A DNA stretch of 64,000 nt, taken from contig JAWLHU010000012.1 of NCBI GenBank assembly GCA_041690255.1, forward strand, positions 1 through 64,000. The letters are read 5' to 3'. Shown piece after piece: positions 38,309 to 47,719 of the stretch. Position 1 is the stretch's first letter; every line of letters begins with the position of its first letter. This stretch comes from JAWLHU01 sp041690255 (GTDB lineage Bacteria > Bacillota > Sulfobacillia > Symbiobacteriales > Symbiobacteriaceae). Position numbers and translations under genes: made by a program. Below the pieces are notes generated by a model. It was not told where the DNA came from, searched no databases, and worked only from the letters and a program-made list of their open reading frames with translations.

Positions 38309-41300
38309 CTAGATCAGATCCACCAGAGCCGTGCCCTGGAGGCTGCGGCCGAAGTAGACCTGGATTCGCACCTGGTCGCCCGGCTCCAGCCCGTAATCCG
38401 CTGCCCGGAAGGACTGCAGATACTCGCCGGTGGCCGGCTCGTAGCTGATCCCGTAGCCGTAGGTATAGCCCGTGATCAACTGACCGTTCTGATCCCGCAC
38501 CCGGATTGTCACCGAGTCATCCAGCGTCGGGTTGCCGTTGACCACCCACTGGAAGCGGATCGCCAGATGCTGCACGGCGGGCAGCAGCAGCGTCTGGGTC
38601 TCACTGAGCGGGTCGAGGAAGGTAAGCCCCTCCTCCAGGACCGGTGTCGCCCCCTCGAACTGGGTGAAGAGGTAGGGCTGGGTCGTGTGGAGTGAGACCC
38701 GGTTCAGGCTGTGCGGATTGTAGAGCCCGTAGAGGGAGAAGTCCCGTACCTCATACGGGCCGTTCACCCCGTGCTGGCCGATTGCCTCGCCTTCGAAGAG
38801 CAGCGTGACCGTTCCGGTACCGTTCAGGTAGGCGTCGCCACCGGTCCAACCGATCTCCTGGCCGCTGCTGTCGACCAGGCGGGCGTTAAAGGCGTACGTG
38901 CCGGCCTCCAGCGCCTCCACCGGAACGGTCACCTGCAACTGGTCAAACAGACCGTTCCCATCCAGGTCGATCCCCTGGTCCGCGATCCCCGGTAGGAGCC
39001 GGAGCGGCGCCTGACTGAACTGGGTGGAGTCGTAGCCGGTCAGCACGGCCAGAGGCGTGGCCACGTCGGCGATCACGCCATCGCTGCGCAGGAGGGTGAC
39101 GTGCAGGAAGAGGTCGCCGGTGAAGCCTGACTCGCCCAGCGGCTGGCCGTCGAAGGCAAGGGCGACTGGGCTCGTCCCGCCGGGAAGGCTGCTCAGGGTG
39201 CCCGCCTGCACCAGCGTCTGGCCAGTGGAGTCCGCCAGGTGGGCGGCGATCAGGAAGTCACCGCCCTGGGCAGCCTCGACCTCCAGGTCGACCGCCAGGA
39301 TGTCGAAGAGACCATCGCCGTTCTGGTCATGCCCCGCGTGGCCGAGCAGTTGGACAAGCTGGTCATCGCCCCCGACGGCCAGAAAGCCGGTGAAAGCGAT
39401 CCGGGGGACCGGGGCATCGGACGTGACGACCACCGGGTAGTAGCCCGCCTCGACCGGTACATACATACCGGTATAGATGAGGTCGCCCGCGGACGCATCC
39501 GCGCCCTGGCCATCATCGGTCATTGTGACATATTCGATGGCCCCTGCGGCCTCCACATGGGCTGTCATGGCCGAAGGCGCCACCATGCCGGTCGGGCCGC
39601 TCAGCGTCGCCTGGATCACGGCTCCGGTTCCCGTGGCGACCATGGTCGGCGCCACCTCGGCAGCCAGGCTGATCGGGCTGCCCGGCGCCCCCACCACCAG
39701 CAGGTGCGGCGCCTCGGCGGCGTGATCCACGATCACCTGGTACGGGCCCGCTGCGGGCTGGTCGATCTGGGCAAAGGCACCGTTCAGCCCCAGGATCGAG
39801 CCGGGCGAGAGGGCCACGGGCAGGCCGCTCGGATCCAGGATCGTCGCCGTGGTCTCACTGCCGGGCCAGAGCAGGCCGATAAAGCTGGCCGCCCCGGGCT
39901 CCAGCGCCACGTTGTGCACGGTCACACCGGTCGATGGCGCCGTCCAGGCCAGGTGGCTCAGGTTGAGCCCGGCCAGCGGATCGACCGAGGCCGGGGCCAC
40001 CGCCGCAGGAGACATGGCACCAGCCTTTGGGACGGAGAGGCCGCTGGCGGCGCTCTGCTGGATCACCGACCAGGCCGAGTTCCACTCGCTGGGGCCGGCG
40101 GTCATGTCGGTGTGCAGGTTCCCGGTCTGCCCCAGCGAGGAGGCGTATGGCAGGGACTGGACGCTGCTGACCGCCACGACACTGTCGTCGGGGCCGGGCA
40201 CGAGCGGGTTGCCGTTGGGCAGCCCCTGCCAGTTTCCCGCCACGGCATAGTAGCTGGTGTTGCTGTTCTGGCCTACGATCGGGTTGTAGACCGTGTTGGT
40301 GTAAACCACCGTCAGCTCGGTCAGGGCCGGGTCACCGATCAGTGTTGCGACGGTGCCGAGCAAGGGGCTGAGGATCCCCGCCCCCTTGACGATGTCGGCC
40401 ACCGGGCTGCCGGCGTTGGGCGTGCCGAGCATGACCAGGTTGGGCACCGACTCCCCGGCAAGGAAGGCGAGGTAGGCCCTGGAATCGATGCCGCCCTTGC
40501 TGTGGCCCACGATATGCAGTTTGTCGACGCCGAAGCGCTGCTTGGCCGCCTCGATCTGGCCCTGCTCCTCGAAGAGGTGCTCGATCCAGGAGCCGTGGTT
40601 ATTGCCGAAGCTGAAGGCGTGTACCGGCAACCCCACCTGCTCGGCAAAGCCACCGGGCTGGGTCCAGGCGTCCCAGGTCTCCGCGCCGCTCAGGAACCCG
40701 TGGACGAGGACCGCCGGCCGGATCCCCTCTACCACCAGGCGGGCCCAGTCCACCGCCACCGCCCAGCAGAAGTCGCTGTTCATGGTGTCAATGTCAACCC
40801 GGATCGTGTTGTTGGCCGGGACGACCTGGGTCCCCGCCATGGTCGGGAACTTCAGCTCAGAGACGGGGACCTGGAAGGTGACGGTCGACCACTGGCTGTT
40901 CCAGCCGGAGAGGTTCCCCAGCGGATAGCCGTTAATCGAGACCGCATCCACCTCCGGGTAGCAGTCGCTGCCGGTGTAGTCGGCATCCACATCCCAGACC
41001 CGGAGGGTCAGATCGACCATGTTGCTCTTCAGGTTTGCGGGATGAAGCAGGTGACCGTTCGCATCTACCGGGCCGAAATAGCGGGTGATCGGCACGTTGA
41101 AGATGATCGGACCCTGGTCGCGATAGAGGTAGTAGTCAAGCGGATACCCAGAGTCAGCGACAAACTCCTCATCGGCGTCGGCCACCCGGTCGCCGGGGCC
41201 GTAGCTCATGGTCCCCACCAGCGGCCCGGGGAGGGCCTTGTCCCCCCTGGACCCGGGTGCTGGCTTGATCGCCGGGGCCGACGGCACCGGCCTGATGACC

Positions 41301-41392
41301 GGAGCCGGCGCAGCCGCGACCAGCGCCTGGGCCGTGACGACCAGCGCGGCGACCATGACCGCGACCCACTTGAACGGTTTGGTTCGAGACAT
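38309..41392 (-). CDS. Secreted lipase-like alpha/beta hydrolase with C-terminal repeats
   Basis: A 1,027-residue exported protein. Residues 1-28 are a signal peptide followed by a Pro/Ala-rich stretch. A domain of about 170 residues precedes an alpha/beta-hydrolase core: oxyanion region VLVHGFLSG, nucleophile elbow HIVGHSKGG with Ser298, and VMLGTPNAGSP, as in PGAP1/triacylglycerol lipases. The C-terminal 500 residues are beta-sandwich-like, with EF-hand-like Asp-rich loops such as DQNGDGLFDILAVD and DLDGNGLFDQLQV that probably bind calcium. There is no SLH or LPXTG anchor, so it is probably released. AAGGAGG precedes the ATG. Confidence 0.88.
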   Translation of the reverse strand: MSRTKPFKWVAVMVAALVVTAQALVAAAPAPVIRPVPSAPAIKPAPGSRGDKALPGPLVGTMSYGPGDRVADADEEFVADSGYPLDYYLYRDQGPIIFNVPITRYFGPVDANGHLLHPANLKSNMVDLTLRVWDVDADYTGSDCYPEVDAVSINGYPLGNLSGWNSQWSTVTFQVPVSELKFPTMAGTQVVPANNTIRVDIDTMNSDFCWAVAVDWARLVVEGIRPAVLVHGFLSGAETWDAWTQPGGFAEQVGLPVHAFSFGNNHGSWIEHLFEEQGQIEAAKQRFGVDKLHIVGHSKGGIDSRAYLAFLAGESVPNLVMLGTPNAGSPVADIVKGAGILSPLLGTVATLIGDPALTELTVVYTNTVYNPIVGQNSNTSYYAVAGNWQGLPNGNPLVPGPDDSVVAVSSVQSLPYASSLGQTGNLHTDMTAGPSEWNSAWSVIQQSAASGLSVPKAGAMSPAAVAPASVDPLAGLNLSHLAWTAPSTGVTVHNVALEPGAASFIGLLWPGSETTATILDPSGLPVALSPGSILGLNGAFAQIDQPAAGPYQVIVDHAAEAPHLLVVGAPGSPISLAAEVAPTMVATGTGAVIQATLSGPTGMVAPSAMTAHVEAAGAIEYVTMTDDGQGADASAGDLIYTGMYVPVEAGYYPVVVTSDAPVPRIAFTGFLAVGGDDQLVQLLGHAGHDQNGDGLFDILAVDLEVEAAQGGDFLIAAHLADSTGQTLVQAGTLSSLPGGTSPVALAFDGQPLGESGFTGDLFLHVTLLRSDGVIADVATPLAVLTGYDSTQFSQAPLRLLPGIADQGIDLDGNGLFDQLQVTVPVEALEAGTYAFNARLVDSSGQEIGWTGGDAYLNGTGTVTLLFEGEAIGQHGVNGPYEVRDFSLYGLYNPHSLNRVSLHTTQPYLFTQFEGATPVLEEGLTFLDPLSETQTLLLPAVQHLAIRFQWVVNGNPTLDDSVTIRVRDQNGQLITGYTYGYGISYEPATGEYLQSFRAADYGLEPGDQVRIQVYFGRSLQGTALVDLI

Positions 41393-41596
41393 GCGAAACC
41401 AACCTCCTTCTCTTTCGGTCTACGAAGGATGTTGGTCCCCGATGGGGTTATTCCCTTTATTCCCCAGGATTAGATGCATCGGACCTCGTCGAGCCGGCAT
41501 TCTAACATCTTTCCAACATATGGGCACTAGGCATAACCGATTTCGGGTCCCTCCGTTATAGGAGGTGGGCCCAGAACATTCAAGGAGGAAGGAATC
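41393..41596. other. Divergent promoter region
   Basis: About 200 bp between the lipase gene and a divergent exported-protein gene. It contains both ribosome-binding sites (AAGGAGG and AAGGAGGAAGG) and an AT-richer centre near 41500-41530, where promoters are expected. I see no recognised element. Confidence 0.4.
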
Positions 41597-42454
41597 ATGA
41601 GACGCTTCGTGTCACTGTTAGCTGCCATGCTCCTGCTGGCTGCCATGACCACCGGCACGGCTCTGGCCGAGCGGGCAGTGCCGAGGCCCGACCAGGCGAT
41701 CGTAACCATGGACAACCCCGAGGGGCTGCCCGGCGAGAGCGCTGAAGTCCGCCAGGCCCTGCAAGAACGGTCGGTGGTTCAGTACCGGATCCTGGTGATC
41801 GATGATGTGAAAGAGGAGAGCCGCGAGGCCTACCTCGACCGGGTGCTGGCCCATTGGGGCTGGCCGCCGGCCGACACGCTCCAACTGGTGATCTTCGCGC
41901 AGGCCAATTATGACCTCTACTTTGCGATGGGCAGCAACTTCAAGGAGAGTGGCGTGACCCTCCAGGAGATGCTCGACCTGGTCCACACGATTTACGTCCC
42001 CGCCAAGCGGGAGGGTGACCCGGCGAAGGCCCTGGCCCAGTTCATTCGGGCGGTCAACAAGCGGATGATGCCTGCGGAGGGCATGAGCCCTGAGCAGGTG
42101 GTCCGGGCTTTCTACGGCTGGCATATCGGCTCATTCTCCCATACCGACGAGTCTCTCTCGGCAGGAAACACCCTGGCCAGCGGCGCTTACAAGACCAGCC
42201 CCTACCTGACCCCGGACTATATCAGGCGGATCGGGGAGACCCTGGCCGGCTTCCAGGGAGGCGGCGCTGATCTCTTCGTCTGCGCCCAGGCCTTCCCGGA
42301 GCGGATCACCTTCGACAAGGCGAGCATTTCTGGCGACGAGGCGACGGCCTCCGCCTACACCCACTGGAGCACCGGCACGAAGCAGCTGACGATCAGCCTG
42401 AAGCGGGCCGACGGCCAGTGGCAGATCGACCGGATCGGCTGCCCGAAGAACTGA
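41597..42454 (+). CDS. Exported protein with TPM-like and DUF3828-like halves
   Basis: A 285-residue exported protein. Residues 1-24 are a signal peptide ending in ALA. Residues about 40-150 resemble a TPM/Psb32-type domain (a conserved VQYRILVIDDVKEES and a later VIFAQANYDLYFAMG). Residues about 170-285 resemble DUF3828, with VVRAFYGWHIG at its start and VCAQAFPERI later, and two cysteines that could form a disulfide. Neither domain has a firm biochemical role. GGAGGAAGG lies before the ATG. It is monocistronic, diverges from the lipase gene and is closed by a strong terminator. Confidence 0.75.
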   Translation: MRRFVSLLAAMLLLAAMTTGTALAERAVPRPDQAIVTMDNPEGLPGESAEVRQALQERSVVQYRILVIDDVKEESREAYLDRVLAHWGWPPADTLQLVIFAQANYDLYFAMGSNFKESGVTLQEMLDLVHTIYVPAKREGDPAKALAQFIRAVNKRMMPAEGMSPEQVVRAFYGWHIGSFSHTDESLSAGNTLASGAYKTSPYLTPDYIRRIGETLAGFQGGGADLFVCAQAFPERITFDKASISGDEATASAYTHWSTGTKQLTISLKRADGQWQIDRIGCPKN

Positions 42455-42462
42455 GCGAAATA

Positions 42463-42501
42463 AGAACCGCCCTGCATCTGCGTGAGATGCGGGGCGGTTC
42501 T
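42463..42501 (+). terminator. Terminator after the TPM/DUF3828 gene
   Basis: A 17-bp near-perfect stem (AGAACCGCCC with GGGCGGTTCT at its base), nine bases after the stop. Confidence 0.85.
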
Positions 42502-42608
42502 GTGTGAGCTGACCCGCTCGTGCCTGGGCCCTAGTGGGAATCGGGCGCCCATTCGATTGAATTCCGCATGTAATCCGATATCGTAAGGGATAGGGGGTGA
42601 GATCCTCG

Positions 42609-43085
42609 ATGCAACGGACTCACTGGATGCTGATCGGGTTTGCGGCGGCGCTCGTACTCTTTGTGGCGTCTGTCTACCTGGTCACCTTGCCGGATGGAAC
42701 AAGAAGCCTGACAGCCCGTGCCCATGGGGGAAACTGGATCGATCTCTCCTTTACGCCCGGCGAGACGGAGGTTCGCTTTGGGCTTCGCCTGGAAGGGTTC
42801 AGTGATCACAGGGCGGCGGAGATCAAGGCCAGCTCATCTGAGCAGTGGGCCCCGACATGGGATGCCAGGCTGGAGGGGCGCGTCGGTGAGTTCGTCAGCT
42901 TCAGCGGTTACGGCGCCGCCCCCGAACCCGTCACCATGGAGATGGCCGAGCGCATCGCACGGAGCTATCGGGTGACGCTGGTCCTGGATGGTGAAGAGCA
43001 GACGATCGACTTTGCGGAGGCACAAGTGACCGAGCCGCTTGTGCTGCCTACAATCGAGGTGCTCCGGTTCCGCTTTGGTCGGTAG
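42609..43085 (+). CDS. Hypothetical membrane-anchored protein
   Basis: A 158-residue protein with one N-terminal transmembrane or signal-anchor segment (about residues 6-26) and a beta-rich extracellular domain (NWIDLSFTPGETEVRFGLRL and later SYRVTLVLDGEEQTIDFAEA). I do not recognise a family. GGGGGTGA lies eight bases before the ATG; a GTG four codons earlier overlaps that site and is less likely. It converges on glyS with a shared terminator. Confidence 0.65.
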   Translation: MQRTHWMLIGFAAALVLFVASVYLVTLPDGTRSLTARAHGGNWIDLSFTPGETEVRFGLRLEGFSDHRAAEIKASSSEQWAPTWDARLEGRVGEFVSFSGYGAAPEPVTMEMAERIARSYRVTLVLDGEEQTIDFAEAQVTEPLVLPTIEVLRFRFGR

Positions 43086-43112
43086 ATGCCCCCCGCCGGG
43101 GTGAACAAGGAA

Positions 43113-43138
43113 GGCGCCAGAGGTCATTCTCTGGCGCC
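43113..43138. terminator. Bidirectional terminator
   Basis: A perfect 10-bp stem, GGCGCCAGAG with CTCTGGCGCC, followed on the plus strand by GCTCTTTTT, between the hypothetical gene and the convergent glyS. Confidence 0.88.
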
Positions 43139-43148
43139 GCTCTTTTTG

Positions 43149-45254
43149 CTATACGGCCAGCTTGGCAAGGTCGGCGGGGACCAGGAGCAGAGAGCCCAGA
43201 GCGGTCAGCAGGCTGTAGCGGTTCGCCTTGACCTGCTCGTTCTCCACGTTAACCCGGACGTTGTCCAGGAAGGCGTCGACCGGGGCCTTCAGCTTGACGG
43301 CGGTCCGGTAGAACTCCTCGTAATGGCCGGCCTCCAGCGCCCGCTTCATGTCGGGACGCAGGTCCACGAAGGCGCCGTAGAGTTCCCGCTCGGCGGCGTC
43401 CTCAAAGAGCTCGGGATCGACCTCACCGATCTGGACGCCAGCCTCATCGGCCTTGGAGGCGAGGTTGGAGATCCGCTTGAAGGCGCCGGTTACGGCGGCG
43501 AACTCCGCATCGCCCATCATGGTGGCGAGGGCCTTCGCCCTGAGCATGGTGTCGGTGGCGTTGCGGAAGCTGGCGGAGAGGACGGCATCGATCACGTCGT
43601 ACCGGTACTCCCGCTGCTCCATGAGCACCTTCATGCGGGCCTTGAAGAAGTCGAGCAGGTCGTTGAGGGCCTTCAGGGCGACCTCGGAGTCCAGCGTGTA
43701 CTGATCCAGCGCCAGGGAGCAGAGCTGCGGCAGGTCGAGGACCAGGCCGTTCTCCACGATCGTCTGGACGACGCCCTGGGCGGCACGCCGCAGGGCGAAC
43801 GGGTCCTGCGAGCCGGTCGGGATCATGCCAATGGAGAAGTAGCCCGCCAGCGTATCGAGCTTGTCGGCCAGGGCCACGGCCATGCCGGGACCGGTCCGAG
43901 GCAGCTCATCGCCGGCGCCCCGGGGCAGGTAGTGCTCAAAGATCGCATGGGCCACGGCGGGATCGCCGCCCTCACGCAGATGGTACTGCTTGCCCATGTA
44001 GCCCTGGACCTCGGGGAACTCGAAGACCATCTTGGTGGCCAGGTCGGCCTTGCAGAGCCAGGCAGCCTGGCCGGCCTGGGCCTGCTCCGCCTGGGAGAGA
44101 TGGAGTTCCCGGGCGTAGGCCTTGGCCAGGTTGACCAGCCGCTCCACCCGTTGGAACTGGGTGCCGAGCTTCTCCTGGAAAACGACATTCTTCAGCTTGG
44201 CGTTGAACGATTCCAGGGAGCGCTTCCGGTCCTCGTCCCAGAAGAAGCGGGCGTCGGCGAACCGGGCGGCCAGCACCTTCTCGTTGCCGGCCCGGACAAT
44301 GTCAATATGGTCCTGCTCGCCGTTGCGCACGGCAATGAAGTAGGGCAGCAGCTCCTCGGAGCCCTCAGCCTTGTAGACGGGGAAGTAGCGCTGATTCTCC
44401 TTCATGGTCGTAACGAGCACGGCGGGGGGAACATCCAGGTAGGACTGGGCGAAGGAGCCAATGAAGGCGGTCGGCTGCTCCACCAGCCAGGTCAGCTCCT
44501 CCAGGAGGTCGTCATCCATGGGTACGAAACCGCCCACCCGGCCCGCTTCGTGGGTGATCTGCTGCCAGATCACCTGCTTGCGGATCTGCTGGTCGACCAT
44601 GACGTAGCCCTTGCCAGCTGCGGCAAAGTACTCGTCCGCATCCTTCACGGCAATGGGATCCTTCGGGCCGAGCACCCGGTGGCCGAGAGTCGTATTCACC
44701 GTCTCAATGCCGTCCACATCGAACGGGACACGCCGGTCGCCCAGCATGGCCAGGATCCACTTGATCGGCCGGGCGTAGCGGATCGTCCGGTCGGCCCAGC
44801 GCATGGACTTCGGCCAGTCGATCGATGTGACCAGAGAGGCGAGCAGGGGCGGCAGCACCTTGGCCACCGATTCGCCCTTGAGCATCTTCCGGGCGTAGAT
44901 ATACTCGCCGCCCTTCTCATCGGCCCGGATCTCCAGGTCCTCCACGGCTACCCCCTGTCCCTGGGCGAACTTCTGGGCGGGGATCGTCGGCTTGCCCTCG
45001 GCATCGAAGGCGACCTTTTTGGCGGGGCCCTTGGCGACCATCTCCACATCGCGCTGGATCAGGGCGAGGTTCTTCACGTAGAGCACCAGTCGGCGGGGGG
45101 TGCCGAAGACATCGACCAGTTGGTAGTCGAGGCGGGCGTCGGTGAGAGCCTTCATGGCGTTCTGCTTCAACTGCTCAAGCGCCGGGGCGCAGAAGCGGGC
45201 GGGGATCTCCTCGGTGCCGATCTCCAGCAGGAGGTTGCGGGTTTCGGTGGTCAT
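43149..45254 (-). CDS. glyS: Glycine--tRNA ligase beta subunit
   Basis: The beta subunit of the heterotetrameric bacterial GlyRS, which binds and positions tRNA-Gly. The 701-residue length fits the family (about 680-700). The N-terminus LLLEIGTEEIPARF is diagnostic, with FPKSMRW-like IDWPKSMRWADRTIRYARPI and PTGSQDPFALRRAAQG further on and a C-terminal anticodon-binding domain. It starts 3 bp downstream of glyQ on the same strand, so both subunits are made from one T-box-controlled transcript. Confidence 0.97.
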   Translation of the reverse strand: MTTETRNLLLEIGTEEIPARFCAPALEQLKQNAMKALTDARLDYQLVDVFGTPRRLVLYVKNLALIQRDVEMVAKGPAKKVAFDAEGKPTIPAQKFAQGQGVAVEDLEIRADEKGGEYIYARKMLKGESVAKVLPPLLASLVTSIDWPKSMRWADRTIRYARPIKWILAMLGDRRVPFDVDGIETVNTTLGHRVLGPKDPIAVKDADEYFAAAGKGYVMVDQQIRKQVIWQQITHEAGRVGGFVPMDDDLLEELTWLVEQPTAFIGSFAQSYLDVPPAVLVTTMKENQRYFPVYKAEGSEELLPYFIAVRNGEQDHIDIVRAGNEKVLAARFADARFFWDEDRKRSLESFNAKLKNVVFQEKLGTQFQRVERLVNLAKAYARELHLSQAEQAQAGQAAWLCKADLATKMVFEFPEVQGYMGKQYHLREGGDPAVAHAIFEHYLPRGAGDELPRTGPGMAVALADKLDTLAGYFSIGMIPTGSQDPFALRRAAQGVVQTIVENGLVLDLPQLCSLALDQYTLDSEVALKALNDLLDFFKARMKVLMEQREYRYDVIDAVLSASFRNATDTMLRAKALATMMGDAEFAAVTGAFKRISNLASKADEAGVQIGEVDPELFEDAAERELYGAFVDLRPDMKRALEAGHYEEFYRTAVKLKAPVDAFLDNVRVNVENEQVKANRYSLLTALGSLLLVPADLAKLAV

Positions 45255-45257
45255 GGC

Positions 45258-46241
<984 letters not shown>

Positions 46242-46261
46242 CTTCGTCGTTCCTCCTTAAC

Positions 46262-46538
46262 AAAGGTAGGGATGGTCTTCCGCCTCTGAGGCGGAGACTG
46301 TGAGGCATGGAACGGCCGGAAATGCAAAGCTCCCGTCTCCGGCCAATACAACTTGGCCAGGGACGAGAGCCGTAAGTCTCCCGCGGTTCCACCCTGATTG
46401 GCGCCGGCAGCGGCGCCCACCTCTGGTGATTCGGTTTTGGCTCCCGGGCGCCCTTCCCGCTGCTTGCCCCACCCTGCTTGCACCGTGCGCAGGGCTCTCT
46501 GAAGAGGTGGCTTGCGGTACTCCTCCCGTTCCTCGCGT
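46262..46538 (-). promoter_or_regulatory. T-box leader of glyQS
   Basis: A leader of about 275 bases carries the T-box core AGGGTGGAACCGCGG (complement of 46381-46395) and the downstream CTCTCGTCCCT that usually closes the terminator arm. It also has an AGAGAG S-turn-like element and a GGTG distal loop in stem I. A GGC in GGGAAGGGCGCC is a candidate glycine specifier. Uncharged tRNA-Gly would favour the antiterminator and raise synthetase expression. Confidence 0.88.
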
Positions 46539-46544
46539 GACTGT

Positions 46545-46573
46545 ACTCTAGCAAATCCTGTCTGCCATGTCAA
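46545..46573 (-). promoter_or_regulatory. Promoter of the glyQS T-box transcript
   Basis: -35 TTGACA (46568-46573) and -10 TAGAGT (46545-46550) with a 17-bp spacer, directly upstream of the T-box leader. Confidence 0.82.
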
Positions 46574-46588
46574 GGGAGGTCGATTCCC

Positions 46589-47044
46589 CTACGAGGCAAT
46601 CGGCGTCTTCCGGGCATAGGCGTCCAGCAGGTCCAACTCCCGTCTGTAGACGCCGCGGATCGCCGGGGTGAGCAGCCGCTCCAGAAAGCCCATAAATCCG
46701 GGCTTCGGACGGAACTTGGTCTCCAGGTGAAGCTCACAGCGGGCACCGCCGTCAACTGGGGTAAAGGTCCAGAAGGTGTCGACACCGGCGGCCTCGTCGG
46801 TCTCGCGCATCACCCGGCCTGGTTCGGGCTCGGTGACAGTCAGGGTGTAGACCACCATGGAACCCATGGCGTTCATGTGAGCACGGGTCACTGTTCCCGC
46901 ACCGATTCCGCCCTGCACGATCTCCAGTTTCGCGAACTCCTTTGGCAGGAAGTTCCGGTGGTGGTTCATGTCGCTCACGAGCCGGTAGACGTGCGCAGTG
47001 GGGGCGTTGATCACCTTGGTGACCACGACGGAATAGGTCTTCAT
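46589..47044 (-). CDS. SRPBCC (START/polyketide-cyclase-like) protein
   Basis: A 151-residue protein of the SRPBCC superfamily, the helix-grip fold with a hydrophobic pocket. Visible are VTKVINAPTAHVYRLVSDMNHH at the start (split here as family pattern), the strand TFWTFTPVDGGARCELHLET and the long C-terminal helix FLERLLTPAIRGVYRRELDLL. Members bind lipids or aromatic ligands; the ligand is unknown. AAGGAGGAA precedes the ATG. Its promoter is followed by two palindromes like those before nuoB-tetR, so a TetR repressor probably controls it. Confidence 0.82.
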   Translation of the reverse strand: MKTYSVVVTKVINAPTAHVYRLVSDMNHHRNFLPKEFAKLEIVQGGIGAGTVTRAHMNAMGSMVVYTLTVTEPEPGRVMRETDEAAGVDTFWTFTPVDGGARCELHLETKFRPKPGFMGFLERLLTPAIRGVYRRELDLLDAYARKTPIAS

Positions 47045-47063
47045 CCGTGTTCCTCCTTAAAAA

Positions 47064-47091
47064 TGACCTTGGTCAATTTTGACCACAGTCA
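47064..47091. promoter_or_regulatory. Operator-like palindromes before the SRPBCC gene
   Basis: TGACCTTGGTCA (47064-47075) is a perfect palindrome, and TGACCACAGTCA (47080-47091) an imperfect one 16 bp away. They lie just downstream of the -10 box. The half-site TGACC/GGTCA is the same as at 20130-20166, but the spacer is 2 rather than 3 bases. Confidence 0.65.
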
Positions 47092-47092
47092 C

Positions 47093-47121
47093 ATCGTAGT
47101 GCGGTCAACCCCAAATGTCAA
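47093..47121 (-). promoter_or_regulatory. Promoter of the SRPBCC gene
   Basis: -35 TTGACA (47116-47121) and -10 TACGAT (47093-47098) with a 17-bp spacer on the minus strand. Confidence 0.78.
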
Positions 47122-47140
47122 GCAAAAAGTATAAAAAAAA

Positions 47141-47165
47141 CAGCCAGCACTCTTCATGCTGGCTG
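47141..47165 (-). terminator. Terminator of the DUF2157/GDYXXLXY operon
   Basis: A perfect 9-bp stem, CAGCCAGCA with TGCTGGCTG, followed by eight T residues on the minus strand. Confidence 0.92.
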
Positions 47166-47173
47166 CTGATTGA

Positions 47174-47719
47174 TCAGCGCCACTCGATCGGCTTGCCGTC
47201 AAGGTAGACTGCGCGGAGCGCTGCCCGCCCCGTAGCGTCTACCAGCGCCTCGACCTCCATTTCGACCGGCCGTCCCTGCAGGTCCTCCCCCTGCCCCTCG
47301 GGCACGTAGAACTGCTCAATGCCATAGCGCAGCCAGATCCGGTCAATGATCGACTCCCCGGGTATTCCGGGCTGTATCCAGCTGATTCGCCCGCGCAGGG
47401 CCACCTGGTCCGGACCGGGCCCGGGCTTTCTATCCGAGATCGCAACGGCCGTCCAGTAGGGTTGCCCCTTCTGGAGCGTCACCCAGACCCGCTGCCCTTC
47501 GGTGTAGGGCCACCCGGTCAGTGTGACCTCATCCACCGAGATTCCGGAGATCTCGTAGGCTAGTTCGATATACTGGCCCCGGAACGGGTCCCAGTAATCG
47601 AACGGGGCGGTCTTCAGCAGGACTGGATCACCCGTCATGAGTGTGAAACCGTGCACGCCCACCATCAACAGGAGGATGATGACCTGGACGGAAACGGCCA
47701 GCCAGAACCTACGCGTCAC
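47174..47719 (-). CDS. GDYXXLXY domain membrane protein
   Basis: A 181-residue protein with one N-terminal transmembrane segment (about residues 6-26) and an extracytoplasmic domain carrying FRGQYIELAYEI, a variant of the GDYXXLXY signature. The frame is open further upstream, but GGGGAGGTGGCG lies just before this GTG, which overlaps the end of the DUF2157 gene by 11 bases. DUF2157 and GDYXXLXY proteins are commonly encoded as neighbours and have no established function. They probably form one membrane complex. Confidence 0.82.
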   Translation of the reverse strand: MTRRFWLAVSVQVIILLLMVGVHGFTLMTGDPVLLKTAPFDYWDPFRGQYIELAYEISGISVDEVTLTGWPYTEGQRVWVTLQKGQPYWTAVAISDRKPGPGPDQVALRGRISWIQPGIPGESIIDRIWLRYGIEQFYVPEGQGEDLQGRPVEMEVEALVDATGRAALRAVYLDGKPIEWR

